DNA of 64,000 nucleotides from the NCBI GenBank assembly GCA_051886215.1, contig JBJEXX010000111.1, forward strand, positions 14,429 to 78,428, in the 5' to 3' direction. This stretch comes from JBJEXX01 sp051886215. Its GTDB lineage: Bacteria; Bacillota_I; Bacilli_A; RF39; UBA660. The translations under genes were made by a program, and so were the position numbers. This document shows, one piece after another, positions 54,463-63,634 of this stretch (the first letter of the stretch is position 1; every line of letters begins with the position of its first letter). A model generated the notes under the pieces. The model did no database searches. It saw only the letters and a list, made by a program, of their open reading frames with translations, and was not told the origin of the DNA.

Positions 54463-56595
54463 CTATAGATGTGTTACTCTAGATTTAATTTCTTTAGTTT
54501 TTCCTACATTCCAGAAATTTTCACCTAAGTAACCACAAGTTCTTCTAGTTACACTCATTTTATTTTTATTTTTATTTCCACAATTTGGACATTCCCATTC
54601 TAAATTATCATTAACTTTAATTTCTCCATCAAAGCCACAAACATGACAATAATCAGATTTTGTATTAAATTCAGCATATTGAATATTATCATATATAAAT
54701 TTAACAACCTCTCTCATAGCTTCAAGATTATGTTCCATATTAGGAACTTCTACATAAGAAATACATCCTCCTGTAGATATTTTTTGAAATTGACTTTCAA
54801 AAGTAAATTTAGAAAATGCATCTATTTTTTCTCTTACATCTACATGATATGAATTTGTATAATATCCTTTATCAGTTACATCTTTAACACTACCAAATTT
54901 TTCTTTATCTATTCTTGCAAATCTATAGCATAAACTTTCTGCTGGTGTTCCATATAAACCAAATCCTAAACCAGTTTCTTTTTTCCATTTTTCACAGGCA
55001 TTTCTTAAAGTATTCATAACTTTTAAAGCAAACTTTTCTCCTTCTGGAGTAGTATGAGAAACACCTAGCATAACTTTAGTAGTTTCATATATACCTATAT
55101 AACCTAAAGAAATAGTTGAATAACCATCTTTTAAATATTTATCTATTTTTTCTCCTTTATCTAATCTTGCAATAGCACCATATTGCCAATGAATTGGAGA
55201 AACGTCTGATATAGTTCCAAGTAAAGCATGATGTCTACACATTAAAGCTTCATAACATAAATCAAGTCTTTCATCTAATAAAGCCCAAAACTTATCTTGA
55301 TCTCCTTCTGATAACAAAGCAATTTGAGGCAAGTTAATACTTACAACACCTTGATTAAATCTTCCTTCCCACTTGTAATTACCATTTTCATCTTTCCAAG
55401 GAGATAAGAAACTTCTACATCCCATAGGACTAAATACATTCCCCTCATAATTCTCTCTCATCTTCTTAGCAGAAATATAATCAGGATACATTCTCTTAGC
55501 TGAACATTTTATAGCAAGTTCAGTTAAATAATCATATTTTCCACCACTTAAATTATTAAATTCATCTAATACATATATTAATTTAGGAAATGCTGGTGTT
55601 ACATAAACACCTTTCTCATTTTTTATACCTTCATATCTTTGTTTTAAAACTTCTTCAATAATCATCGCATTTTCTTTTAAATATTCATCTTTAGGATCAA
55701 GATGTAAGAAAAGTGTAACAAAAGGAGATTGTCCATTAGTAGTCATCAAAGTATTAATTTGATATTGAATTGTTTGTACACCCGCAGATAATTCATCTTT
55801 TAATCTATCTTCAGCGATTGCTTCTATTTGTTCAGTTGTTAATATATCTTTATATTTTTTAGTCAATTTCTTTTTAAATTTATTAAAACTTTTTCTTAAA
55901 TATTTTCCTAAGTGAATCAAGTCAACAGACTGTCCACCATATTGACTAGAAGCAACTGCTGCAATGATCTGAGTAGTAATAGTACAAGCAACTTGGAAAG
56001 ATTTAGGACTTTCAATCATTTTTCCATTCATAACAGTACCATTATCTAACATATCACCAATATTTATTAAGCAACAATTAAATATAGGTTGAACAAAATA
56101 ATCAGCATCGTGAAAATGTAATATTCCTTCTTCATGTGCTTTAGAAATTTTTTCAGGCAATAATATTCTCTTAGTTAAATCCCTTGAAACCTCTCCTGCA
56201 ATATAATCTCTTTGAGTAGAAGCTAAGGCTGTATTTTTGTTAGAATTTTCTTCAGCTAATTCTTTATTATTATTTTTGATTAAGCTTAATATAGATTCAT
56301 CAGTTGTATTACTCTTTCTAACTAAAGCTCGATTATAACGATATACAATATATTCTTTGGCTAAAGGATATTTACCAAGACCCATTAATTTTTCCTCTAT
56401 TACATCTTGTATTTCTTCTACTAAAACTCTTTTTCTATTTTTATAATTTTCTTCTATATATTTTATTATATTTTCTATTTGTCTAGAAGTAACTCTATCC
56501 TCTTCCTTTACATTTTCATTTGCTTTTCCGATTGCAATTCTGATTTTATCTCTATCAAAATCTACGAATTTACCATCTCTTTTTCCTACTTGCAT
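54463..56595 (-). CDS. nrdD: anaerobic ribonucleoside-triphosphate reductase
   Basis: 710 residues: N-terminal ATP-cone (VGKRDGKFVDFDRDKI), the ten-stranded reductase barrel, a zinc finger CHVCGFDG ... CPNCG near 650, and the glycyl-radical site RRTCGYLGENFW near the end. Reduces NTPs to dNTPs under anoxic conditions. AGGAGG site. It is divergent from the Crp/Fnr gene with a palindrome between them. Confidence 0.97.
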   Translation of the reverse strand: MQVGKRDGKFVDFDRDKIRIAIGKANENVKEEDRVTSRQIENIIKYIEENYKNRKRVLVEEIQDVIEEKLMGLGKYPLAKEYIVYRYNRALVRKSNTTDESILSLIKNNNKELAEENSNKNTALASTQRDYIAGEVSRDLTKRILLPEKISKAHEEGILHFHDADYFVQPIFNCCLINIGDMLDNGTVMNGKMIESPKSFQVACTITTQIIAAVASSQYGGQSVDLIHLGKYLRKSFNKFKKKLTKKYKDILTTEQIEAIAEDRLKDELSAGVQTIQYQINTLMTTNGQSPFVTLFLHLDPKDEYLKENAMIIEEVLKQRYEGIKNEKGVYVTPAFPKLIYVLDEFNNLSGGKYDYLTELAIKCSAKRMYPDYISAKKMRENYEGNVFSPMGCRSFLSPWKDENGNYKWEGRFNQGVVSINLPQIALLSEGDQDKFWALLDERLDLCYEALMCRHHALLGTISDVSPIHWQYGAIARLDKGEKIDKYLKDGYSTISLGYIGIYETTKVMLGVSHTTPEGEKFALKVMNTLRNACEKWKKETGLGFGLYGTPAESLCYRFARIDKEKFGSVKDVTDKGYYTNSYHVDVREKIDAFSKFTFESQFQKISTGGCISYVEVPNMEHNLEAMREVVKFIYDNIQYAEFNTKSDYCHVCGFDGEIKVNDNLEWECPNCGNKNKNKMSVTRRTCGYLGENFWNVGKTKEIKSRVTHL

Positions 56596-56665
56596 TTCAT
56601 ACCTCCTACATACTTTATATTTTCTATTTCATGACCTCAATTTAACATTTTAATTTTTAAAAATC

Positions 56666-56681
56666 TGTTGCATTTGCAACA
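56666..56681. promoter_or_regulatory. palindromic operator between nrdD and the Crp/Fnr gene
   Basis: TGTTGCA-TT-TGCAACA, a perfect 7-base inverted repeat. It contains the -35 box of the downstream regulator, so a bound protein would block it. It is not the FNR site TTGAT-N4-ATCAA. Autoregulation by the Crp/Fnr protein is the simplest reading. Confidence 0.65.
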
Positions 56682-56696
56682 AAAATGAAATATAAT
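56668..56696 (+). promoter_or_regulatory. promoter of the Crp/Fnr gene
   Basis: TTGCAT (56668-56673), 17 bases, TATAAT (56691-56696); the ATG is about 50 bases downstream. Confidence 0.7.
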
Positions 56697-56746
56697 TAAT
56701 TTTATGAAAATAATATTTTTTTAGAACATTGAAAGAGGTTGATTTT

Positions 56747-57382
56747 ATGGGGAAAACTACTATTTTTAATAATATTGAAAAAGATGATGTAAAGAAAATG
56801 TTAAGTTGTTTTGAATCTCGTCAAATTATGTACAAAAAAGAAAGAACAATTTTTACTAATATAGGAAACTCTAATATATTAGGTATAATTTTATCTGGTA
56901 AAGTAGATTTAATTAGATATGACTATGATGGCTCAAGAACAATCATTGATAATTTAGAAGAAAATGATATATTTGGAAAAATATTTTCTGCAAACTTATC
57001 CAATGAAATATCAGCAATTGCTACTACTGATTGCGAAATACTTTTAATTGACTATTCTAAAGCAATAAACAAATGTAAAAAAAATTGTCCCCATCATACA
57101 TTATTTATTAGTAACATGTTAGATATGATCTCAGAAAAAATAATAATAATGAATGAGAGAATTGAGGTATTAACTCAAAGAACTACTAGAGAAAAACTAT
57201 TAAGTTATTTCAATCTATTAGCCAAAAAAAACGTTTCAAGAAGTTTTAAATTGCCATTTAGTTATACTGATTTAGCTGATTATCTATCAATAGATAGAGC
57301 GGCTATGAGTAGGGAATTAAAGTATTTAAAAGAAGATGGTTTTATAAAGACAAATGGTAGAAAAATTTATTTATTAAATTAA
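56747..57382 (+). CDS. Crp/Fnr-family transcriptional regulator
   Basis: 211 residues from ATG 56747 (AGAGGTTG site); an upstream TTG is less likely. Cyclic-nucleotide-binding-like barrel (about 15-115, ILSGKVDLIRYDYDGSR, NDIFGKIFS), dimer helix, and an HTH_Crp (SYTDLADYLSIDRAAMSREL). The four N-terminal cysteines of oxygen-sensing FNR are absent, although a CKKNC motif lies in the middle. The ligand is unknown. Divergent to nrdD, so control of anaerobic nucleotide synthesis is plausible. Confidence 0.88.
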   Translation: MGKTTIFNNIEKDDVKKMLSCFESRQIMYKKERTIFTNIGNSNILGIILSGKVDLIRYDYDGSRTIIDNLEENDIFGKIFSANLSNEISAIATTDCEILLIDYSKAINKCKKNCPHHTLFISNMLDMISEKIIIMNERIEVLTQRTTREKLLSYFNLLAKKNVSRSFKLPFSYTDLADYLSIDRAAMSRELKYLKEDGFIKTNGRKIYLLN

Positions 57383-57409
57383 AAAAAGATAATTTATAAT
57401 TTTGATATT

Positions 57410-58645
57410 TTAAGCATTCTTTATATTGTTTTCTATTTTTTTTAAATTTATATATAAATTAATAATTAAGACAATATATATAGTACAAAAAACAAATAAT
57501 AATATCATTATGTATATCATTTCAAATTTCGTTAATAAAAAACTAACTAAAGTAGCAAAAAAACATCTTACTATTTTTCTAGATAAATTAAATTTATGCA
57601 TTACAATTTCTTGATCATGTTCATCACAATTATTAAATAATTCTGTTTTAGTAAAAATCATAATTGGATCTCTAGTAAACAATAAAATACAAAAGCCTAT
57701 AGCCATAATTATAGTTCCTATAACATTGTAAGTTAAACAACTACCTATAATCATTAAAAAAGTTGATAGAAAAACCAAAAAATTTAATAGTATTATAAAA
57801 GAACTTTTTAATTTATTATATATTTTATCAAAAAATATATTAGAAAGAACTCTAGAAATTCTAGAAACCGCAATAACAATAGTTAAATAAATTGAAACTT
57901 GATTAATAGTTACATAATTTTGTAAATCATATTGAATAAAAATTTTTCCATTTTCTTGCAGAGTTTCAACAGTTGCATATAACAAACCATAAGATATAAT
58001 AATTAATATAATTATTTTATTCCAATTAACTTTTCTTTTTGCTTTTTCACTTATTTTTAAGTTTTCAATTTCATTCAATTTACATTCATAAATATTTTTT
58101 GATAAAAAGATATTAAAAATACACATCAATATACATATAATCATTGGCAAATATTCATTTATATTAAATATAAAACCTGCTATAAAGGATATAAACATTG
58201 TAACTAACGAATAGATAAGACTTCCTTTACTTTGTATTTTTGTAAAATCTTTTTCTCTATTAATAAACTTCAAATTTCTCTTAAGAATAACATTTCCCAT
58301 ATTAGTAAAGAAAAAAGCTAAATGATAAATAATTTCACCTATTGCAACTATATAAAAATTTTTAAAAAATGTAATAATACTTGCAGCCAACACAAGTAAA
58401 AATAGACCAAATCTTACAGATTTAATATTTCCTAACTTTTTTATTACTTTAAACACTAATCCTTGAAATATAATTGATGAAAAAACTGCAATAGCTGATA
58501 ACATACTAATTTGTGAAGCATTAAAATTTTTGACAGTTGTCAAAAATACAGTATTTAATGCTGCCCAAAATAATAGATCATCAGATAATCCAAATAAATA
58601 TGGATGAATTTTATTACTTAATTCTATTTTTTTTACATCATTCAT
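57410..58645 (-). CDS. MFS transporter
   Basis: 411 residues with about 12 membrane helices and MFS-like loops (SMLSAIAVFSSIIFQGLVFKVIKKLGN as helix 2-3, VSRISRVLSNIFFDKIYNKLK). Substrate unclear; no drug-specific motif can be read. GGTGAT site. It is separate from its neighbours by 155 bases that show no gene. Confidence 0.78.
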   Translation of the reverse strand: MNDVKKIELSNKIHPYLFGLSDDLLFWAALNTVFLTTVKNFNASQISMLSAIAVFSSIIFQGLVFKVIKKLGNIKSVRFGLFLLVLAASIITFFKNFYIVAIGEIIYHLAFFFTNMGNVILKRNLKFINREKDFTKIQSKGSLIYSLVTMFISFIAGFIFNINEYLPMIICILMCIFNIFLSKNIYECKLNEIENLKISEKAKRKVNWNKIIILIIISYGLLYATVETLQENGKIFIQYDLQNYVTINQVSIYLTIVIAVSRISRVLSNIFFDKIYNKLKSSFIILLNFLVFLSTFLMIIGSCLTYNVIGTIIMAIGFCILLFTRDPIMIFTKTELFNNCDEHDQEIVMHKFNLSRKIVRCFFATLVSFLLTKFEMIYIMILLFVFCTIYIVLIINLYINLKKIENNIKNA

Positions 58646-58800
58646 AACATCACCTTAAAACATATAAACACGACTTCGTAAAAATTATTACTGACTTATA
58701 ATCTGCTTCTTGTCTAATTATAACATAAAATGATGATTAGAAATCAATATATATAAAAGCAATACAAGAAAGCAAAAAATACATACAAAAAAAAGATAAG

Positions 58801-59733
58801 TTATTGTTTTCTAGCAACAAATAAATCATCTATTTTTTTCCTAGGAATTAAAATTTCAATTTTAGCCATATTATCAATTACATATTCATTGGATATATTA
58901 TCTAACTTTTCTCCATCTATACACCAATTCATACGCGGTTTTTCTTTAAAAGAAATATTTATTTTATCAGTTCTATAAAATTCAAAACCCGGAGCTTTAG
59001 ATATTTCACCTTTCAACAAATAAGAAACAGCTTTAATAACTTCTATTTTCTTAGTTAATGAACAAAATAATATTTCAAACTTATTATCATCTAATTTTAT
59101 GTCCTTATAAACATTATTAAAACCCGCAATTCTATCGGCACTAGATATAATCATAAAAGAGTATTTTCCATGATATTTTTTACCATTACATTCAAATGTA
59201 ATATCATATAATGGAACATTTTTGTTTCTAAGAGTCTTTATTCCTTGAATTAAATATGCAAAATATCCTACTTTTTTCTTCAACTTCGTAGGAGTCAAAT
59301 ATGGAATATCTGCAAATTTTCCTATACAAGCAGAATAAGTAAATGGAACATCATTAATAGAACATATGTCAATCTTTCTTTTGACGCCGTTTAACGCTAG
59401 TTCTAAATTATTATACAAGTCATCTCCATAACCAAACATAACTCCTATATCATTAGTAGTTCCAAATGGAAGATGAACTTGTAAAAGTTGCTTCTTTCTT
59501 AATAAATTTCCTCTTACTGCTTCATTAAAAGTACCATCACCACCAATAGAAATAACCAAATCAACATATTCAAGTTCTCTAACTAATTTTTGAGCATGTC
59601 CCTTATATTCAGTAAAAATTATTCTAGAATTATACCCATAATCATTTAAAATACTTTTTACTTTATCAAAAGACAACATATTAAGTTTTTTTCTTCCGCT
59701 TTTCGGGTTATAAATAACTACGCATGTTTTCAT
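58801..59733 (-). CDS. diacylglycerol kinase-family lipid kinase
   Basis: 310 residues: VVIYNPKSGRKK start, the SIGGDGTFNEAVRG nucleotide-binding loop near 62-75, the PFGTTNDIGVMFGYGDD segment and a beta-sandwich C-terminal part with a CIDGEKL end motif. This is the DagK/YegS/sphingosine-kinase family; phosphorylation of diacylglycerol to recycle it to phosphatidate is the likely role (DgkB). AGAGGTG site. Confidence 0.88.
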   Translation of the reverse strand: MKTCVVIYNPKSGRKKLNMLSFDKVKSILNDYGYNSRIIFTEYKGHAQKLVRELEYVDLVISIGGDGTFNEAVRGNLLRKKQLLQVHLPFGTTNDIGVMFGYGDDLYNNLELALNGVKRKIDICSINDVPFTYSACIGKFADIPYLTPTKLKKKVGYFAYLIQGIKTLRNKNVPLYDITFECNGKKYHGKYSFMIISSADRIAGFNNVYKDIKLDDNKFEILFCSLTKKIEVIKAVSYLLKGEISKAPGFEFYRTDKINISFKEKPRMNWCIDGEKLDNISNEYVIDNMAKIEILIPRKKIDDLFVARKQ

Positions 59734-59786
59734 AGAATCACCTCTACTTATATAAATATCTTAACACACAAAATATTTTTTTTAAA

Positions 59787-59815
59787 CAAAAAGAGCACTT
59801 CTAATTAGTACTCTT
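59787..59815 (-). terminator. terminator at the end of the HtrA gene
   Basis: AAGAGcACT pairs with AGTaCTCTT, followed by T on the minus strand; the stop is inside the hairpin. Confidence 0.65.
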
Positions 59816-60907
59816 AGTCAATTTTACTTTAGTAGTATTTGTTTTTCCATTCCTTATATATGTAATTTCAATAGTATCACCTACTTTATGCTTAAATAAT
59901 TCATATCTTAAATGCGCAATATCAATAGTATTTTCACCATTTATTTTTGTTATAATATCACCTGTTTTTAAATCAGAATTACTAGCTCCACTACCTTTTT
60001 CAATTCCTGCGACAATAACGCCTTCAGTTACATTTTCATCAATACTTAAACCATATCTATAAGCTGAAACTTTATCTTTAGCGTTAATTAAAGATATTCC
60101 TATCATTGGTCTTTCTATTGCTTTGCCACTTTCTAAATCATTAATATGTGACATTACATCTTCTATAGGAATAGCAAACCCCATTCCTTCTATTTCATCA
60201 TCTACAATTTTCATAGAAATAATTCCTATTACTTCACCATTAATATTAACAAGTGGTCCTCCACTATTACCTGGATTAACAGCTGCATCAGTCTGTAAAA
60301 CCTTCATGGCATAATCTTCTACATTAGAACTATCAACTGCCACTGAAACTATTCTATCTTTACCCGATAAAATACCACTAGTAACACTTCCCCTATATGT
60401 ACTTCCTTCAGGAGAACCCACTGTAAATACTGTATCTCCTATTTTAGAGTTTTCGCTAGAACCTATAGTTGCAACATTAAGAACTTTTGAAGCCGAAATT
60501 TTAATAACCGCTAAATCTAAATATTGATCTCCACCAACATAAGTTGCCTCAACAATCTCCTCATTAGATAAAACCACCTTAATAGTCTTTGCTCCACTGA
60601 TTACATGATAATTAGTAAGTAAATAACCATACTTATTATCTTTTTTATATACAAAACCAGTTCCTGTACCATATAATGCATCATTTTGATAATTTTCTAC
60701 CATAACAACTGAATCATATATTTTAGCAACACTTGCACTGATACCTGTTTTATCACTACTAGCACCTACACTGCTAGTATTTGAAGAAACACCTATATTA
60801 CTATATGCTACATTACTATTAAAACTATTTAATATTCCATAAGTTAATAATCCCCCTAATAAAAACGCTATTAATAAAGATATTATATTTATTCTTTTAC
60901 TTCTCAT
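59801..60907 (-). CDS. HtrA/DegP-like membrane serine protease
   Basis: 368 residues from ATG 60907 (AGAGGTT site). One N-terminal membrane helix (about 6-28), trypsin-like domain with catalytic His in LLTNYHVISG, Asp in YLDLAVIKI, Ser in NPGNSGGPLV, and one PDZ domain (about 270-368). It degrades or refolds misfolded extracytoplasmic proteins. The start overlaps the Abi gene by 11 bases. Confidence 0.93.
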   Translation of the reverse strand: MRSKRINIISLLIAFLLGGLLTYGILNSFNSNVAYSNIGVSSNTSSVGASSDKTGISASVAKIYDSVVMVENYQNDALYGTGTGFVYKKDNKYGYLLTNYHVISGAKTIKVVLSNEEIVEATYVGGDQYLDLAVIKISASKVLNVATIGSSENSKIGDTVFTVGSPEGSTYRGSVTSGILSGKDRIVSVAVDSSNVEDYAMKVLQTDAAVNPGNSGGPLVNINGEVIGIISMKIVDDEIEGMGFAIPIEDVMSHINDLESGKAIERPMIGISLINAKDKVSAYRYGLSIDENVTEGVIVAGIEKGSGASNSDLKTGDIITKINGENTIDIAHLRYELFKHKVGDTIEITYIRNGKTNTTKVKLTKSTN

Positions 60908-61850
60908 ATTCAAACCTCTTTTCTACATTTCTAATTTGAAGCCAATTTTCAGGAAAGCCCATTCTATCTAAAACTTTACCTATATCAATAGTATGCAAAT
61001 TATAAGCTAAGTTATTTAAAATGTTCTTGATTTCTTCTACCATATTTATAAAATCATCTTTATCTAACATTTGCTTCATGATAATAATTAAAGCAAATAT
61101 ATCATTTTTGCCATATATATATTCCCCATCCATTTTATCTATTTTCAAAAATTTATGATAAAATGTATCATCTATTGATTTTTGAGTTTTATTTTCAAAT
61201 AATATATCCTCATGAGCACAAAGATTTCTATAATTAGATAAAATAGGTAAATACATTATAAATTCATCAATATCTATTCCATATACACTAGCCAAAACTT
61301 GTTGATCCTCTTTTTTCAGAATTGAAACCATTTCACAAACAATACCAAAAGATAAAACTTTAACTAATATCCACAAAGGAATATAACCATAATTACTGAT
61401 GTAGTGCAAAGTAGCTGAATGTTGTGAACCATTTATTCTAATCTGTCTTTTCATTTTTTGTAATAAGTCATTTACTTGTTTAACTTTCGCAGGATCTCCA
61501 GTAAAATTTTTAGGTTTTAAATAATCTTTTTCTTTATAACCATATTTTTTGGATAATTGATATGAAATAATTGATTTTAAGTTATTTTCAATTACAAGTA
61601 AATTCTTAAAAATGATATTTCGAAAAGATCTATCAAATAAAAATAAACTATATAGCTCTTCAAATGTAGTACCAGCTAAAAAGTAATCATCATTATGAGT
61701 TTTTAAAAATAAATGTCTATATCCATTTAAGAAAAAATAATTTTCTCTAAGAAGTACTTTTTTAGCATATTCTTCGTCATTTATTACTAAACCCCTATGT
61801 TTTAAGATTTCTATTTGTTCATCTAAACTTTTAAATCTCTTGTCTTTCAT
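60897..61850 (-). CDS. Abi family protein (AbiD/AbiF type, HEPN)
   Basis: 317 residues from ATG 61850 (AGGTGAAGGAT site). Abi_2 family layout: KSLDEQIEILKHRGLVINDEE start, RENYFFLNGYRHLFL, LFLFDRSFRNIIFKNLLVIENNLKS, and the HEPN R-x4-H motif RNLCAHEDILF near residue 245. Known members block phage growth in lactococci, probably as RNases. It overlaps the htrA-like gene and is isolated from other defence genes. Whether it is defence here is inference. Confidence 0.85.
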   Translation of the reverse strand: MKDKRFKSLDEQIEILKHRGLVINDEEYAKKVLLRENYFFLNGYRHLFLKTHNDDYFLAGTTFEELYSLFLFDRSFRNIIFKNLLVIENNLKSIISYQLSKKYGYKEKDYLKPKNFTGDPAKVKQVNDLLQKMKRQIRINGSQHSATLHYISNYGYIPLWILVKVLSFGIVCEMVSILKKEDQQVLASVYGIDIDEFIMYLPILSNYRNLCAHEDILFENKTQKSIDDTFYHKFLKIDKMDGEYIYGKNDIFALIIIMKQMLDKDDFINMVEEIKNILNNLAYNLHTIDIGKVLDRMGFPENWLQIRNVEKRFEYEK

Positions 61851-61919
61851 ATCCTTCACCTATTATAGATTATAGCATAATTATCACATAAATAATATGA
61901 AATTTTAATGAAAAAATTA

Positions 61920-62393
61920 CTAATTATTAATTAAATCTGAAATAAATTTTATCTTTTCTATATCTTCTTTATCAGTACCAATAATTACAAATCCTATTAT
62001 TTTATCTATTAGTCTAATAGGTATTAAATAATATCCTTCAAGTCTATATTCTTCTAAATATAAAGTTGCTTCAATAAAAATAACATCCTTTATATGTCTT
62101 AACTTAACAAATAATTCATTATTTTTTAATCTTCTTTTTTTATCAAATAAATATATATTATCAAATGTACAGAAAAAAACTTTATTTGGATATACTTTGT
62201 TCAAAGCTTTAAAATAGAGATTTTGTATTTTTAAAAAATTATCTTCTAAATTATATTTTCTTATTTCTATAACATCATCATTAATATTTACTTCTAATTT
62301 ATCTTTTGAAGTAATATCCAATATTTTTCTATATTCCTTAGGAATTACAATTCTTCCTAAATTGTCTATCGACCTAACTACACCCTTTGTCAT
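61920..62393 (-). CDS. SpoVT/AbrB-like transcriptional regulator
   Basis: 157 residues. N-terminal AbrB swapped-hairpin DNA-binding domain (GVVRSIDNLGRIVIPKEYRK, DKLEVNIND) and a C-terminal region of about 100 residues comparable with the GAF-like domain of SpoVT but divergent. SpoVT (178 residues) is a SigG-stage modulator of spore genes. Shorter length and weak C-terminal match leave a general AbrB-family regulator possible. GAGGTG site. Confidence 0.7.
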   Translation of the reverse strand: MTKGVVRSIDNLGRIVIPKEYRKILDITSKDKLEVNINDDVIEIRKYNLEDNFLKIQNLYFKALNKVYPNKVFFCTFDNIYLFDKKRRLKNNELFVKLRHIKDVIFIEATLYLEEYRLEGYYLIPIRLIDKIIGFVIIGTDKEDIEKIKFISDLINN

Positions 62394-62481
62394 AAAACAC
62401 CTCGCTAAAAGATATTACTACATTCTAATGTAGGGTGTCAAGATTAAATATTATTGTTATTATCATATTGAAGGTGATAAT

Positions 62482-62712
62482 ATGGTAAAATTTTCCAAAG
62501 ATAATAGTAATATAACCTTTCATTTAGATGCAGTAATGAAAAAAAGAAACTACTCAAAAAGTAGACTATGTAAAGAAGCCAACCTAAGATTTGAAACAGT
62601 TCAGGGTTATTATAATGGTACAATTAGTAGAATTGATTTATATGTTTTAAGTCAATTGTGCAAAACTTTAAAGTGTAATATAGAAGATATTATAAAATAT
62701 AACGCAAAATAA
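62482..62712 (+). CDS. small XRE-family HTH regulator
   Basis: 76 residues, almost all helix-turn-helix: FHLDAVMKKRNYSKSRLCKEANLRFETVQGYYNGTISRIDLYVLSQLCKTL pattern of Cro/C1 proteins of the YozG/HTH_26 type, shown here only as recognition stretches. AGGTGAT site. Lies divergent from the SpoVT-like gene and upstream of the ZIP transporter gene; target unknown. Confidence 0.85.
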   Translation: MVKFSKDNSNITFHLDAVMKKRNYSKSRLCKEANLRFETVQGYYNGTISRIDLYVLSQLCKTLKCNIEDIIKYNAK

Positions 62713-62767
62713 AAGTGCCCATACACACTAATCAAAATAACATATTTTAAAGAGAAAGGATGTTATT

Positions 62768-63562
62768 ATGATTAGTTTTTTTAATAATTTTACATATCCA
62801 ATTCAAGCTTTTATAGCCTCTTTATTTACTTTTGGAATAACAGCTTTAGGATCAAGCATTGTAATATTTTTCAAAAAAATAAATGATAGAATATTAAATG
62901 GTTTATTAGCATTAGCCGCTGGAATTATGTTGGCCGCTACATTTTGGTCTCTATTAGAACCAGGATTAGAAATGGCCGAAAATTTAAATATGATTCCTTG
63001 GTTAGTTGCATTAATAGGCATAATTGGTGGGACTATATTATTAATAATTGGAGATAAAGTTTTTAGTGCCTATCAGAAAAAAAAGAAAAAAAGTAAAAAT
63101 TTAAATAAAATTATAATGCTTATATTTTCCATAACATTACATAATATACCTGAAGGATTAGCTATTGGAGTTGCCTTTGGTTCATTAAAATATAATCTAG
63201 ATGGAGTAACACTACTATCAGCTATTTCACTTGCTATAGGTATTGGAATTCAAAACTTTCCAGAGGGAAGCGCCATTAGTTTGCCTCTTAGAAGTTATGG
63301 ATTTTCAAGAAGTAAATCGTTCATTATTGGTATGCTTTCAGGAATTGTAGAACCAATTTCAGCAGTTATTGGAGCTTTATTAGTAATAAAAATGAGATTT
63401 TTATTACCTATTCTTTTAACTTTTGCAGCAGGAGCTATGCTTTATGTAGTCATAAAAGAGTTGATTCCAGAAAGTACACAAGATAAAAATCCAGCACTAA
63501 TGACCACGATTACAATATTTGGATTTTTAATTATGATGTGTTTAGATGTAGCTTTAGGATAA
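62768..63562 (+). CDS. ZIP-family metal transporter
   Basis: 264 residues with eight membrane helices; the metal-site helices read HNIPEGLAIGVAFGS and QNFPEGSAISLPLR, and the last region has VVIKELIPES. This is the ZIP (ZupT/gufA-type) family of zinc or iron importers. The cytoplasmic histidine loop is replaced by a Lys-rich one (YQKKKKKSK). AAAGGATG site. Metal specificity unknown. Confidence 0.93.
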   Translation: MISFFNNFTYPIQAFIASLFTFGITALGSSIVIFFKKINDRILNGLLALAAGIMLAATFWSLLEPGLEMAENLNMIPWLVALIGIIGGTILLIIGDKVFSAYQKKKKKSKNLNKIIMLIFSITLHNIPEGLAIGVAFGSLKYNLDGVTLLSAISLAIGIGIQNFPEGSAISLPLRSYGFSRSKSFIIGMLSGIVEPISAVIGALLVIKMRFLLPILLTFAAGAMLYVVIKELIPESTQDKNPALMTTITIFGFLIMMCLDVALG

Positions 63563-63589
63563 AAAACTTACCATTTGGTAAGTTTTTTT
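63563..63589 (+). terminator. terminator after the ZIP gene
   Basis: AACTTACC and GGTAAGTT around a 4-base loop, then seven T. Confidence 0.8.
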
Positions 63590-63599
63590 AATTATATTA

Positions 63600-63628
63600 T
63601 TGTATGAAAAACATTTGTTTGATATAAT
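63600..63628 (+). promoter_or_regulatory. promoter of the candidate toxin mRNA
   Basis: TTGTAT (63600-63605), 17 bases, TATAAT (63623-63628); predicted start near 63635, at the first base of the GGATACGTTTGA repeat. Confidence 0.65.
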
Positions 63629-63634
63629 TATAAT

